Assembly: GCA_027625915.1 (NCBI GenBank)
Contig: JANTQA010000029.1
Span: forward strand, 4,898,001-4,962,000
Direction of reading: 5' to 3'
Origin: Anaeramoeba flamelloides
Lineage: Eukaryota; Metamonada; Anaeramoebidae
Length of the DNA: 64,000 nucleotides
Shown here: positions 35,252 to 45,800 of the stretch, in pieces
Numbering within the stretch: the first letter of the stretch is position 1
Layout of the letters: each line of letters begins with the position of its first letter
Position numbers and translations under genes: made by a program
The notes under the pieces: generated by a model
Seen by the model: the letters and a program-made list of their open reading frames with translations, nothing else
Database searches by the model: none
Told to the model about the DNA's origin: nothing

Positions 35252-35770
35252 ATGAGTTCATCCGAAACAAGCTCTGACAATTCCTCCCATTCAAGCAGCG
35301 AAGTTCAAGCAAAAAAAACAAGGAAAAGAAGAAGAACTAAAAAGAAAGTAGTCAAAAACCCAAGTTTCAAAGTCATGATCTATAAGGCACTTTGCACTAC
35401 AAGAAGCAAAAAAGGTTTATCCAGACCAGCAATTGTTAATTATCTTCAAGAAAATTGGGAACTTTCTAATGTATGGAGATACCATTTCAATAAAACACTT
35501 GCAGATTTGGTCGAAGACGAGTGTGTTTATCAAACCAAACAACATTTTGTTTTAGACGAAGATGAAAGAGAAGAATTTAAGGGGAAAGGAAAACGAAAAA
35601 GAAGAAACACAAAAACAAAAAAGAAGAAAAATACAAAGGGAAAAAAAAAAGGAAAAGGTAAAGGCAAAGGAAAAGGAAAGGGAAAAGGAAAAGGAAAAGG
35701 AAAAGGTAAAGGCAAAGGTAAAGGCAAAGGTAAAGGAAAGGGTAAAAAAAAAGGAAAAAAAAAAAACTAA
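35252..35770 (+). CDS. Linker histone H1-like protein
   Basis: Predicted protein of 172 aa from the ATG at 35252. Residues 1-35 are Ser-rich then basic (KKTRKRRRTKKK). Residues 36-101 match the H15 winged-helix domain of linker histones: NPSFKVMIYKAL (helix 1), GLSRPAIVNYLQENW (helix 2), FNKTLADLVEDECVYQTK (recognition helix and wing), then QHFVL. Residues 108-172 are a Lys/Gly tail of perfect KG repeats that would bind linker DNA. This domain plus basic tail is the classic H1 arrangement, so the protein probably sits on nucleosome linker DNA. An upstream extension of the frame begins inside the neighbouring MITE without an ATG, so 35252 is the better start. The Lys-Gly tail has little codon variety (AAA/AAG, GGA/GGT/GGC), which indicates repeat expansion. 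Confidence 0.82.
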   Translation: MSSSETSSDNSSHSSSEVQAKKTRKRRRTKKKVVKNPSFKVMIYKALCTTRSKKGLSRPAIVNYLQENWELSNVWRYHFNKTLADLVEDECVYQTKQHFVLDEDEREEFKGKGKRKRRNTKTKKKKNTKGKKKGKGKGKGKGKGKGKGKGKGKGKGKGKGKGKGKKKGKKKN

Positions 35771-36469
35771 ATGATAATCACAATGAGAAAGAAAATTAAA
35801 ACTCTTTCAACACTAATTTAGTTTTTTTAATGTTAAATTTAGTAAATTTTTAAACAAGCCTATTTTAATTAATCCAAAAATAAAAAATTAAAAAAATACT
35901 ATTATTTCCATTTTTTTATTTCAATTTTTGTCAATTTTTCTATCATATTTTTTTCCTAGCAATCTAGTCAGTATATTTTTTAATATCTATTTCCACAGTT
36001 TATGAAAAATTGAAACAAAAAATTGATTTTCTAAACTTGAAAACACCAATCCCCTTTTAGAAAAGAGAACAAACTTGCATGAAAAAAAAAAAATTCAAAA
36101 ATTCCAAGTTAGACAAAAGTCTTACTTCAATTATCGTTTCATCCTTGTTAATCGAGTTTATTCATAATATAATCCACATTCCAGTTCTTAACAATCATCT
36201 GGGTGTTGTATTTATTGTTGTTAATAGTATTACAAAATTTAAAAAGTCTCTAGTCTAGAAAAAAGGTCTATTTTGGGGGTAAAATTTTTTAAATGGATGT
36301 GACAATGAATTTTCCTTAGATTCAACTTTAGGCTAGTTTTTTCAATAGATAATAACCAACAGTATTGTGAACACTCTTTTCATCTAAAAAAACCCAAATA
36401 ACAAAAAAAAATATAATTGATGATAAATATCCATTGTAAAGTAGTGAAAAAAATAGCTTACAAGATTTT

Positions 36470-36890
36470 TAATTGTGAATATTAGGAAAATTGTTGTCTA
36501 ATTTCATTTATTTAAAATCAAATCCCCTTTTTAAGAATCAAACCTTTAAAATTATAGCACGTCCACTTATTAGATCGGTGATTAATAAAACTGAACTTGT
36601 TCAAAACACTATCTAATCAACCAAAAAAGAAGAATAAAAATTTACATTTTCAAACCCTAGTAAAACTCTGTAAAATTCAATTATTTTTCAATCAAAGTTG
36701 ATCTACCTTGGCTATCGAAATACCCACTTGATTATTATATATACACCCTACTTTAATGAACTTTAGGTAGGTTTGTTACCAATTTCATAAAAAATTAGGG
36801 TTTTTATAATGAGGATTTGATTGAAAATATTTGAAATTAAACAATATTTGAATAATATTCATAATTAAAACCATATCTAGGATTATTTCC
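36470..36890. repeat. Dispersed non-coding repeat, copy 2
   Basis: Same orientation as 6499-6930; the shared blocks are listed there. The copies are clearly diverged, and this one lacks the long A run present near 6650. Confidence 0.6.
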
Positions 36891-36921
36891 ATCTCTCAGT
36901 ATTTTTTTTCCCTACTCTACT

Positions 36922-37375
36922 AGTTTTTTTTTTTTTTTACTTTTTGAAATAAACTGAAAACTAAATAAATTTTCCTTTTATTTCAAAAATTCAAAAAAAA
37001 AACCCAACAAAAGTTTCCGTAGATTACCATAGAGTGTCTAGGCTTTCTATTTTAATTGTTAAGTGTTCTAGGTTTTTTTTGCTCTTTGAAATAAACAGAA
37101 ATTTTTTAATAAATTTTTGGTTTATTTCAAAAAGCAAAAAAAAAACCTAATGAAAATTTTATTGAATTTCCAAATAAATAGAAAACTCAAGAAAACCTAA
37201 TGGCGCTTTTTTTTAATTTAAGAAATTAAAAGAAAATTTTAAAAATTTTCTTTTTATTTCTCAAATAAACAGAAAACTCAAGAAAAGCTAAGGGTGGTTT
37301 TCCAGAATTCAGAAGAATTGAGTAAAATCTTTGATTTAACACCATTCTTTTAAACTGCGGAAAACCTAACGGAAA
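36922..37375. repeat. Palindromic-module array
   Basis: Three module A hairpins (about 36922-37010, 37070-37150 and 37203-37265) are followed by one good module B (37290-37375). The latter runs GGTTTTCCAGAATTCAGAAG, a central TTTGATTT loop, then CGGAAAACC. Spacers contain AGTGTCTAGG and AAGTGTTCTAGG words. Confidence 0.7.
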
Positions 37376-38019
37376 AACAAATAAAGTTATTTTTTACAAT
37401 TTAAAAGAACGAATAATTCTTTAATAGACCAAATAATTGATTACACAATTTGAAAGATATTCATCAAATTTAAAATACTTTTAAATTTTAATAAAATGCC
37501 CTCTTAGCTGTAAGGAAAAAAAAATTCAACTTTTTTACTATTAAGTTTGAAAAAAAATATGAATCGAAACTGATATATGAGATTTTCAACTTAAATCCAA
37601 AATATCTTTAAAAAAATTTTTTTTTCAAAGATCTTTTATTAACCAATAGTATTTAGTCTAATTGTGGTTATTAAAAAAGGGAAAAATTTACAAATATTAA
37701 TTTTTTTTTTTTGAAATATCTTTTTAATGATAGTGTTGTGCCAATATAAACTCATCTACTATGTTGATAGAACAAATGAATTTAGAAAAATAAAATAACC
37801 ATAAAAAGTTTTCAAGAAAACCCTAAACAAAAATTCAAAATTTTCCACATAATTAAAATAGTTAAAAGAATCAAGATAATATAAATCCTCAAATTCAATT
37901 TGGAAATAATTTTGCCTTATGAAAAATATGAAAATCATTTTTCCATCTTTTGTTTTTTGTTTTCATTTTTTTTTTGAATAAAGTAACTTATTGTGTTAAT
38001 TCAATTTTTTTTTTTCAAC

Positions 38020-38270
38020 AACTGATATTATTTTCAATTCTAAAATAAAATTATCAATATTTTCATTCAGCTTTCTAAAAACATTAAACCCAGGAATTAA
38101 AATAAATAATCAAAATTCCCAATTCTAAAAGGGAAAATAATATTTTAAACTCGTTATTATGGAATTAAAAATTTGAAAAGTTACAAGATTTAAAAATCTT
38201 ATTTTGGAAAGTTGAATGTAAATTTTGTTCCAGTTATTTTGCAACGAATAGTAATAACCCAAAAATTAAA
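38020..38270. mobile_element. MITE, TTTTCATTCAGCTTTCC family, copy 3
   Basis: The left end is ATTTTCATTCAGCTTTC and the right end is GGAAAGTTGAATGTAAAT, then TTATTTTGCAACGAATAGTA. The internal block is in reverse orientation relative to copies 1 and 4 (AATTCCCAATTCTAAAAGGG). Confidence 0.6.
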
Positions 38271-39221
38271 AGTATCAATATGTTTGATTATTATTTCTCA
38301 ACTTTTTAAATATTTCCTATTAAATAAAACCCGTTCAAATAAATAATTCTAATAAAAAATATTTAAATATTTCTAAAATAAGTAATTTTAATGATAAGAG
38401 TTCGTTTTTTAGACTCTTGAATATTTGAAAAAGAATATTACCAGATCTTTTAAATTTCAAGAAATTAAATAAATTCTTGGAAATAAAATAGATAATCAAT
38501 TTTTTCAGATCTTCAAGGATTCATTATTTGATTTATTTTTTTTCTTTTTTTAAAATGAGATTAAAATTTCAAGTTTTTTTGATCACACAAACCCTCTGAA
38601 CCGACCAAAAGCAAGATTTGTTCAAAATCAGAAATCTTTTGCAAATTTTGAAATTCTTTTCTAATCCAAAAACTTAAACCAAAAGATCAGGATCTTTTTT
38701 ACTAAAAATTTAATTGGTGAGAAAAATGAAGTTCTTTTAAAAATGATAACTCATATCTCTAAAGATGATAAATCAGTTTTTTTTATCGGTATTTCAACTG
38801 TATCCTTGTGAAAATAATTACCCTATTATCTTTGGGATCAAAAATAAATAAGAGTTGCTGATCCCTTAAGTGAGATCTAAAGTAATTTAGCCTTCTCATG
38901 TTAATTCAGTAAAAAAACTGTTTTCAAAGGTTATTAGTGATCGGTAAGTGGTCGTTTGAAATGAGAAACATATTTGAATAAAAATTACAAGGCGAGAAGA
39001 CAATTTGATCTCAACATTTGCAATGTTTTGGAAAATACTCAAGGAGAAACAAATGGCTTTATTTCAACTTTTCACAAAATAGGATCAATTCTTTGCTTTG
39101 AAAAAAAAAAGATGAAGGTTTGTTTTTTATTTTTATAAAAATACGTAATCAATATTTTTTTTTCCTTTTTTTTTCAAATAAATAAAAAAAGAAAAAGAAA
39201 AAGATAACTGCCTTTTAATCC

Positions 39222-40061
39222 CTATTTTTTTCTTTCAGTTTCCCACTTATATATTTCAGGGTGGTTAATGGTAGCTTTTTTAACTTTTTTTCTAGTGCCC
39301 TTTTGTGTGAGGTTTTTTTCTGTTTCTAAAGTTGCAGCGATCTTTTTCAGTCTGCTGAGTCTTGCAATTCTTTCTTTAAGCTCTTGGTATTTCTTTTTCC
39401 GAAGATTTTCTATTTTTTTTCTTTTTGAAAGATTACCGAGAACCACTTGGTTTTGTAAATTTGTCAATTTTGGGCGATTATATGCTCTGTTCATGAGCTC
39501 TGGAATTGTTTCAAAATTCTCTGCTGCATCAAAGTTTTTGGCTTCTTCAATGGAATCTACATAGATTATGTGTCTTGGCTTTTTTTCTTTTTGCTTTGTT
39601 TTTTTTCCTTTCTTTTGTTTTGGAAGCTCATTAAATTTTCTTTTTCTTTCTTCATTTTCTTCTTCTTCCTCGTCATTGCCTTTTTCTTCGTCTCTTGAAA
39701 TTAAGAAATGTAATTTTGATCGTAACCTTTCGATTTTTTTTTGTTCGTGTGTAATTTTTAAATTAATATAACTAATTCTTCTTGTTGCGACAAGTTTTTT
39801 TTCCTCCTCAGTAAGATGCTTTTTGACTGTCACGTGCTTTCCGTCTTTTGTTACTTTATTTTCCATCCCAAAATAAAATTCTTCAGGGTTTCTAAAAGTT
39901 GCCTCATTTTTTAATTTACGAAGTTTTTTTTCTTTGTTCCAATGATCACGAGATCGCTTGAGGTAGTCTTTTTTTTTTTCTAAAAATCCCAGCTTTTTAC
40001 CACTTTGCGGTTGGGATCGTTCTTTATGTGTTCTTATGTAAAAGTGTCCTTTTTTTGACAT
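39222..40061 (-). CDS. UTP11: UTP11, small-subunit processome protein
   Basis: Single-exon gene of 279 aa starting at the ATG at 40061. It aligns end to end with UTP11. The N-terminal HKERSQPQSGKKLGFLEKKKDYLKR matches the family's RERSQP...LGLLEKKKDY block. FRNPEEFYFGM matches NPDEFYYKM, and LKITHEQKKIERLRSKLHFL matches the helical core. IYVDSIEEAKNFDAAENF and the ELMNRAYNRPKL block correspond to the VDRVFNRP region, and PEIYKWETERKK ends it like PAIYKFQSRRKR. UTP11 is a nucleolar component of the SSU processome needed for 18S rRNA maturation. An acidic insert (EEKGNDEEEEENEERK, about residues 125-140) slightly lengthens it compared with the animal protein of about 250 aa. The high Lys/Glu content is normal for the family. 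Confidence 0.92.
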   Translation of the reverse strand: MSKKGHFYIRTHKERSQPQSGKKLGFLEKKKDYLKRSRDHWNKEKKLRKLKNEATFRNPEEFYFGMENKVTKDGKHVTVKKHLTEEEKKLVATRRISYINLKITHEQKKIERLRSKLHFLISRDEEKGNDEEEEENEERKRKFNELPKQKKGKKTKQKEKKPRHIIYVDSIEEAKNFDAAENFETIPELMNRAYNRPKLTNLQNQVVLGNLSKRKKIENLRKKKYQELKERIARLSRLKKIAATLETEKNLTQKGTRKKVKKATINHPEIYKWETERKK

Positions 40062-40424
40062 AGTTGGGATTTTGAAATGTTTGTTTGAAAATTGAAAAGA
40101 AAAAAAGAAAAAAATAATTTGATTATTAGTCTTTTTTCTGATGACGTTCCACTAAATCGGAAAAAAGATTGTCTTGTATACAGCATAAAGAGACTTGTTA
40201 TTTTAATTCTCAGTTGATTGATCTCCAACTTACTATAATTTTTAAAGGTTTTGAAAAAATTACCTTTTTTAAAAATTGAGAATTAAAATATATTATTTAT
40301 GATGAAAATATCTCTTATTATGTTCAATAGAAATTCGAGATTATAAAAAAATATCTTTTTACAATTCAGAGTATATTTAATAATTGACTATTTAACCCGA
40401 ATACAGATACTATTTCAGATATTA

Positions 40425-40740
40425 AAAAAGATCATTTTTTTTATTTAAGGGAGGAGTTATTAATCCCTCTTATTTACCCAAATTTCTAAATTTTTATTTG
40501 GAAATTATAATAAAGACTTTAAAATAAGTTTATTACCCACTAAGGCTAATAAGTAGATGAGTCCTTATTTGTAATCAGATTTTGATTATTATTATTTTTT
40601 AATATATTAGATATTTTAATTTTTTTTAATTTAGATATTCAGATTTTGTTGATTGCTTTCAAAGACTGTGCAATTCCAGAGAAAATTTTGTAAATCCACA
40701 ATGATATTTACAATTGTTTATTTTTTTACATAATTCACAG
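40425..40740 (-). mobile_element. LINE 3' fragment, second copy
   Basis: The antisense strand aligns closely with 13560-13850, including CAAAATCTGGATATCTGAAT-like sequence, an AATATATTAAAAAAT block and LVGNKLIL...KNLEIW at the C-terminus. It then has the same 3' end (CTCCTCCCTTAAATAA plus an A-rich tail). Unlike the first copy it has stops inside the coding part, so it is older or more decayed. It is 5'-truncated. Confidence 0.7.
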
Positions 40741-40861
40741 CATTTTGATTTGTTTTTATACATAACCTAAGAATCCCTGTTAAGATAAATATAAAAGTTC
40801 AGAGTTTTAAAATCCAAGTTGGCCACTCAATTCGAATATATTTTGTGGATATTTAAGCTAT

Positions 40862-41085
40862 GATTCTAATGAATAGTGAAAAATCGTTGATTTTACTCTA
40901 TTTATTTAAATTCCGGAAAACCAACTTTAAGTATTTTTTTAATTTGAGAAATGAAAAGAAAGGTTTAAATATTCTTATATTTCCTAAATTAAATAAAAAA
41001 AACGCCTTTAGGTTTTCCAGAATCCAAAATAATTACATATAATCAAATTTTTTACTCTATACTTTAAAATTCCTGAAAAATTAAC
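40862..41085. repeat. Palindromic-module cluster
   Basis: A right half of module B (TTTTACTCTATTT, then CCGGAAAACC), a degenerate module A (40928-41000) and a further module B (TTAGGTTTTCCAGAATCC at about 41010, decayed right arm) lie in succession. Confidence 0.55.
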
Positions 41086-42891
41086 TAGATTTACAATTTG
41101 GGATATTTTCTAAAATTTTTAATTTGTGAATTGTTTAGTTCAATTTTTACCTGTATTAATTTTATTGGTATCAATTAATATTTTCAAGTTATTTTTTTCT
41201 TCTAAAAGGGAGATAATTAATTAATTCATCAAAATTGGATTTTTAATTTTCGAATTAACTTAAATCTTCTTATATATAAAATAAAAGTAAAAGTTGATTT
41301 TCTCAGAATAAAAATATATAAAAGCATGGAGGGGTGTAGGTTAATTAAAATAATTAAAAAAATAGGGTATTGTGAAAATCAACTTATTTTGATTGACAGA
41401 ATTCAAATAACTCATCACAAAAATTTCATGAGTCTCTCCTTTTTCAGAAAATTCAATAAAAAAAAAGTTATTAATCTTTTTCATTTAAAAAAAATTAAAT
41501 CTAAAAAAAAAATACTTGTATCTTATTTTTTATATGTTTCTAAAGGGTTAAATTTCTTCAATTTATGAAAAAATGTTTCCGGAAGGTACACAATCGATTT
41601 AATTCAATTTATTCTAATTTTTAGTTATATTTAACCATTAATATTATACCAAGTAAAGATTTTGTAGCATTCTTTTTGAAAAAAATAACTCATTTGAGAA
41701 CAGAAAATGAAAAAAAAAAAAAATTTCCATCCTCAAAAATCGCCAAAGAGTAAATCGAAGCGCCCACTGCTCTTTTCAAAATTGTGTTTCAAAACTATTT
41801 CAATTCGAAATTGAATGTCGCTCTTAAGCAATCTTTTCAAAAAATGTACCAATTTTTCATTATTCATTTTTTGAAATGGATAGCACTTCGAACTTTGCTA
41901 AGTTTTTATTTGGTATAAGGTACTGATAAAAATTAAAAAGATTGTTTTACATTTTTCAGAAAATTATTCTTCATTACAAGGATTAGGAACTTAAGTCGTA
42001 ATTTGTGCAGTGATCAAAATAATGCGTGCACAACAACGTGAATCGGTGTTATGAAATATAATCCGTGCTTTTTTTTTTCTTGTTCAAATGCAACATCCAA
42101 TTTATTACCCAACAGTATACCTAAGTTCATATCAATTTTGAAAGTAAAGATCTGGTTATTTTCAGTAAAATTTAAATTATTCATGCAAATAGTTGAAAAT
42201 TTTTAAAATTTTTCAAAATTTATTCTTGAAATTTTTTGTTTTTTTTATGATTAAAATTTTTTGATAATTTACTCGATTTTTTATATAAAATTTTCCAATT
42301 TGATCTTTATTTTTAGAATTTCTTTTTAAATAATAGAACTTTAAGAAACCAGTACCATATTTAATTAGGTTGATTGTTGGTTTCTTTGATCGTTGATGTA
42401 TGAGTCTTCTTGAAAAAAAAACACACTTTTTATTTTGAAACATGCAGATTAAATTTTTTACATGGTTTATTTTGATAACAATAGGTAACAAAAATTCAAT
42501 GGCATCAATTGAACCTTTGTGTTTGAAATATGGAAGTAAAGAAAAGAATACAAAATATTGATAAGATTTTAAGAGTGTGTTCTTCCATTGAAAAAAAGTT
42601 ATTAAACGTCCTAAAAAATAATTTAAAAGAAATAAATAGTATTGCAAATAATTTTAAACTGTTATAGTTAGAAATTATTTTCATTAATTAATTATCGTTA
42701 AATATCTGATTTTATTAGAAATTTCAGAAAGGAAATTTAAATTTAAGTACACCAAGAAGGTAACTCTAGAATTGAAAAAACAATATAGTCACATTTTCTG
42801 ATATACTGAATTTGTTAATTTATTTTGTAAAGTTTTCAATCTTGATTATTTTTCATTTTTTTATTTTCCATTTATTTAATAAAAAAACAAA

Positions 42892-45800
42892 ATGGGTAAT
42901 TGCTGTTCAAATTCAAAGGACGTTCGTGTTTTAATGGTATGGTTGTCTTTTTCTCATCAACCCAATTTCTTTTTTCTTAAAAGTTTCCCAAAACAGAATT
43001 TTTTCAATGTTGTGTCGAAACAAAAGCGACTGTTTGAGCATTATTTAGTTTCAGAAATATCATTCACAACTTTTTTTATTCGAAATTTGTTATTGCTCTA
43101 CTTTTCTTCAATACCAAAAAAAAAACAAAATAGGTTGGTCTTGATGCTGCAGGAAAAACATCCATTCTTCAAAAACTTTCAAAGGGAAATTCTGGATCAA
43201 CAAAACCCACTGTTGGTAAGTCTGATTCGCACACTTATAACCAAATTAGGATTCTTTTCCTTCTCATTAAATATAATTTCTTGTATTTCTCTTTAATCAT
43301 GCACATTTTCCTTTTGCAAAATAAATTTTTAAAAAAAAAAACAAATTTTAAAAACAAAAAAAAAAGGATTTAATGTTGAAACAGTTCTTTACAAAAAAGT
43401 GAAATTTACAATTTGGGGTATCAAATTCCTTCCTTTTTATTCTTTAGTGATTTGAAACATTTTTCGTTTCCAATTTCTTTCTTGACTAAATTTATCTTTT
43501 TTAACTGGATAAACCCTTTTATTCTGAAACCACTTTTGTTTTTCTTTTAAAAATGTAACTTTTTCTATTGGAATAAAAAAGACGTTGGTGGTCAAGACAA
43601 AATTAGAACACTGTGTTTGATCTTTCTTTTTAAATCTTTTTCTTTTTTTGTTTAATTTCTCTGTTGGGTGTCTTTACTTTTTTCAATTTATTTTGTATTT
43701 GTTTTTCCACCAAATCAAAAACCCAAAAAAAATAAAATCGCTAATTTAATTTTCCTACTCCTTTCTGAAAAAAAATTGAATCTCACAGGGAGACATTATT
43801 ATGAAAACGTTCAAGCAATACTTTTTGTTGTTGACTCTAGTGATCAAGAACGCCTTCAAGAAGCAAAAAATGAGCTTCAAAAAATGCTTTTAGAAGAAGA
43901 ATTGAAAAACTCTGCGCTAGTTGTATTTGCAAATAAACAAGATCTTCCAAACACAATAAACGCAGATAATTTGATTTCAAAATTTGATTTAGAAAAGCAA
44001 ACAAACAGAAAATGGGCTTGTTTACCAACTTGTGCAATCAGTGTAAGTATTTTATTTGTTCTTGCTCTTGTTTTTTTTTTACAAATCTTTAACCTACTGT
44101 TGCAAAAATAACCCGTGCGCACATGGCAAAACTATGATGCAAACTAAAGGCCGTGTGTTTCTTATTTCAAGAAAGCTTACACATAAAAAGATCGAGAAAC
44201 CACTAATAAACAAAATGTAAAGACGATTTTGGTTTTTTCAATCCTCTAGCATTAAAAAGAAATACAAAGGAAAGATCAAAAGTGAAATTCTTCTCAAAAA
44301 ATAGAGTAAATTATCAAAAAATTATATTATAAAAAAAAAACAAAAAATTACAATTGACAAAATTGTTTTAAATTTTCAACAAATTCAATTCATATTTTAA
44401 AATTTTCACAAATCAACAAGCAGTTTATTTTCATAATTGATTTGAACTTTAGGCTATACGACCGAGTACTGAACTAAACTCTTTTTCAAACAAAAGGTCA
44501 CACCTCTCAAATCATCAATACTATTGAATTTGATTGTTAATAAGATAATTACTATTTGGTGATTTTCATTTTAATTATTCATTTTTTCATTTTTTGATTT
44601 TTTATGGTTTGCTAAAGCAATGGTTAATCATGAAAACAAAACTTTTACAATTTGTGGCCAATTCTTGTTATTCAAAAAAAAAAAAAAAAACATTTTTTTT
44701 TTTTTTTCATTGTAAACTCTTTTTCAAATAAAAGTACACAGAAATTTTCAAGAATTATTTATAATTGAATCAAATTAATTGTAGCATCATTCTAAAATAT
44801 AAGAAACTCTTTAAAACATAAAAAAACACTCGACTGGATATTTAAAACTCATTAAAACAAAACAATAAAAATTATAATTAAATAATTTTAAAAATTGATA
44901 TGCCCTTTTATTTGAAATGAGAAATCTCATTTTGTAAACTGTAAAGAAAAAAATTATAAAATCAATAAAAACCTTTGAACACGGTGAATTGGGAAAAAGT
45001 TCTTTACAGGTTATTGATAACTCTTAACAAGTCAAAATTTTGTTCTTTAAAGTCTCATTTTAAAGATAAAGCCGCAATTCATCCGGGTATTTTGTTGGGA
45101 TTGTTTTTTACTTTTTTTTCATTTTTTCTTTGTTCCATGCATCAATCCAAAAATGGTCTTTCTTGATTCCTATATCTAACTCATTCGAAATTAAAATTAA
45201 ACTGTTTCCATTTTCAAACTGGTAGATTATTTCCAAATTGTTTTCTTCTTGTCTTGTTTTTTCATTTTCCAACTGTTCAATATCCAAAAATAAATTAACA
45301 AAAAATGAAAAAATGAAATATTTAAAATAAAAATCGCCAATAAGTAATTATCTTATTAACAATCAAATTTAATTGTATTGGTGATTTGAGAGGTGTGTCC
45401 TTTTGTTTGAAAAAGAGTTTAGTTTTGATCCTACTAAAAATTAGATCTGATTGTTTGGTGGAAAGGCAATGGAAATTGAGTTTCTTTCAAAGTGGATAAT
45501 TACTTTGTTGTAAATTTGATTTGTTATTTTTTTTATATTTTTTTATTTTACAAACAACCATCTTTAACTGCCTTCTGATTCTTCAAGAAACTTTAATAGT
45601 TTTTCCGATTTTGTGTGTTTTTTAAAAAGATTTTTTGTTTTTAGAATGATGTTTTACATTCCCGAAACAGAAATATTCCCAGCTTTGGTAAATCCTACTG
45701 ATGTTTATTGTGTAAACTATTGGTGATTAGAGATTTACTTGAAAGAAAAAAAAATTTTTTTTTCATTATTATTATAGACTTTAATTGATTTAATTCGTTT

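Larger units (their letters stand above)
35771..39221. other. Non-coding region between H1-like gene and UTP11
   Basis: No gene was found. The region holds the second copy of a dispersed repeat (36470-36890), a hairpin-module cluster (36922-37375) and a MITE copy (38020-38270). The remainder is A/T-rich without visible structure. Confidence 0.5.
40062..42891. other. Non-coding region between UTP11 and the ARF gene
   Basis: This contains the second LINE fragment (40425-40740) and a hairpin-module cluster (40862-41085). A 144-codon antisense frame at 42213-42647 has no recognisable domain and ordinary background composition, so it is not called as a gene. Confidence 0.45.

Noticed and set aside
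42213-42647. Antisense frame of 144 codons
   Set aside because: It is long for this composition but made of Lys/Ile/Phe/Asn with no domain, no composition change relative to the flanks, and no second exon in sight. It could still be a decayed fragment.
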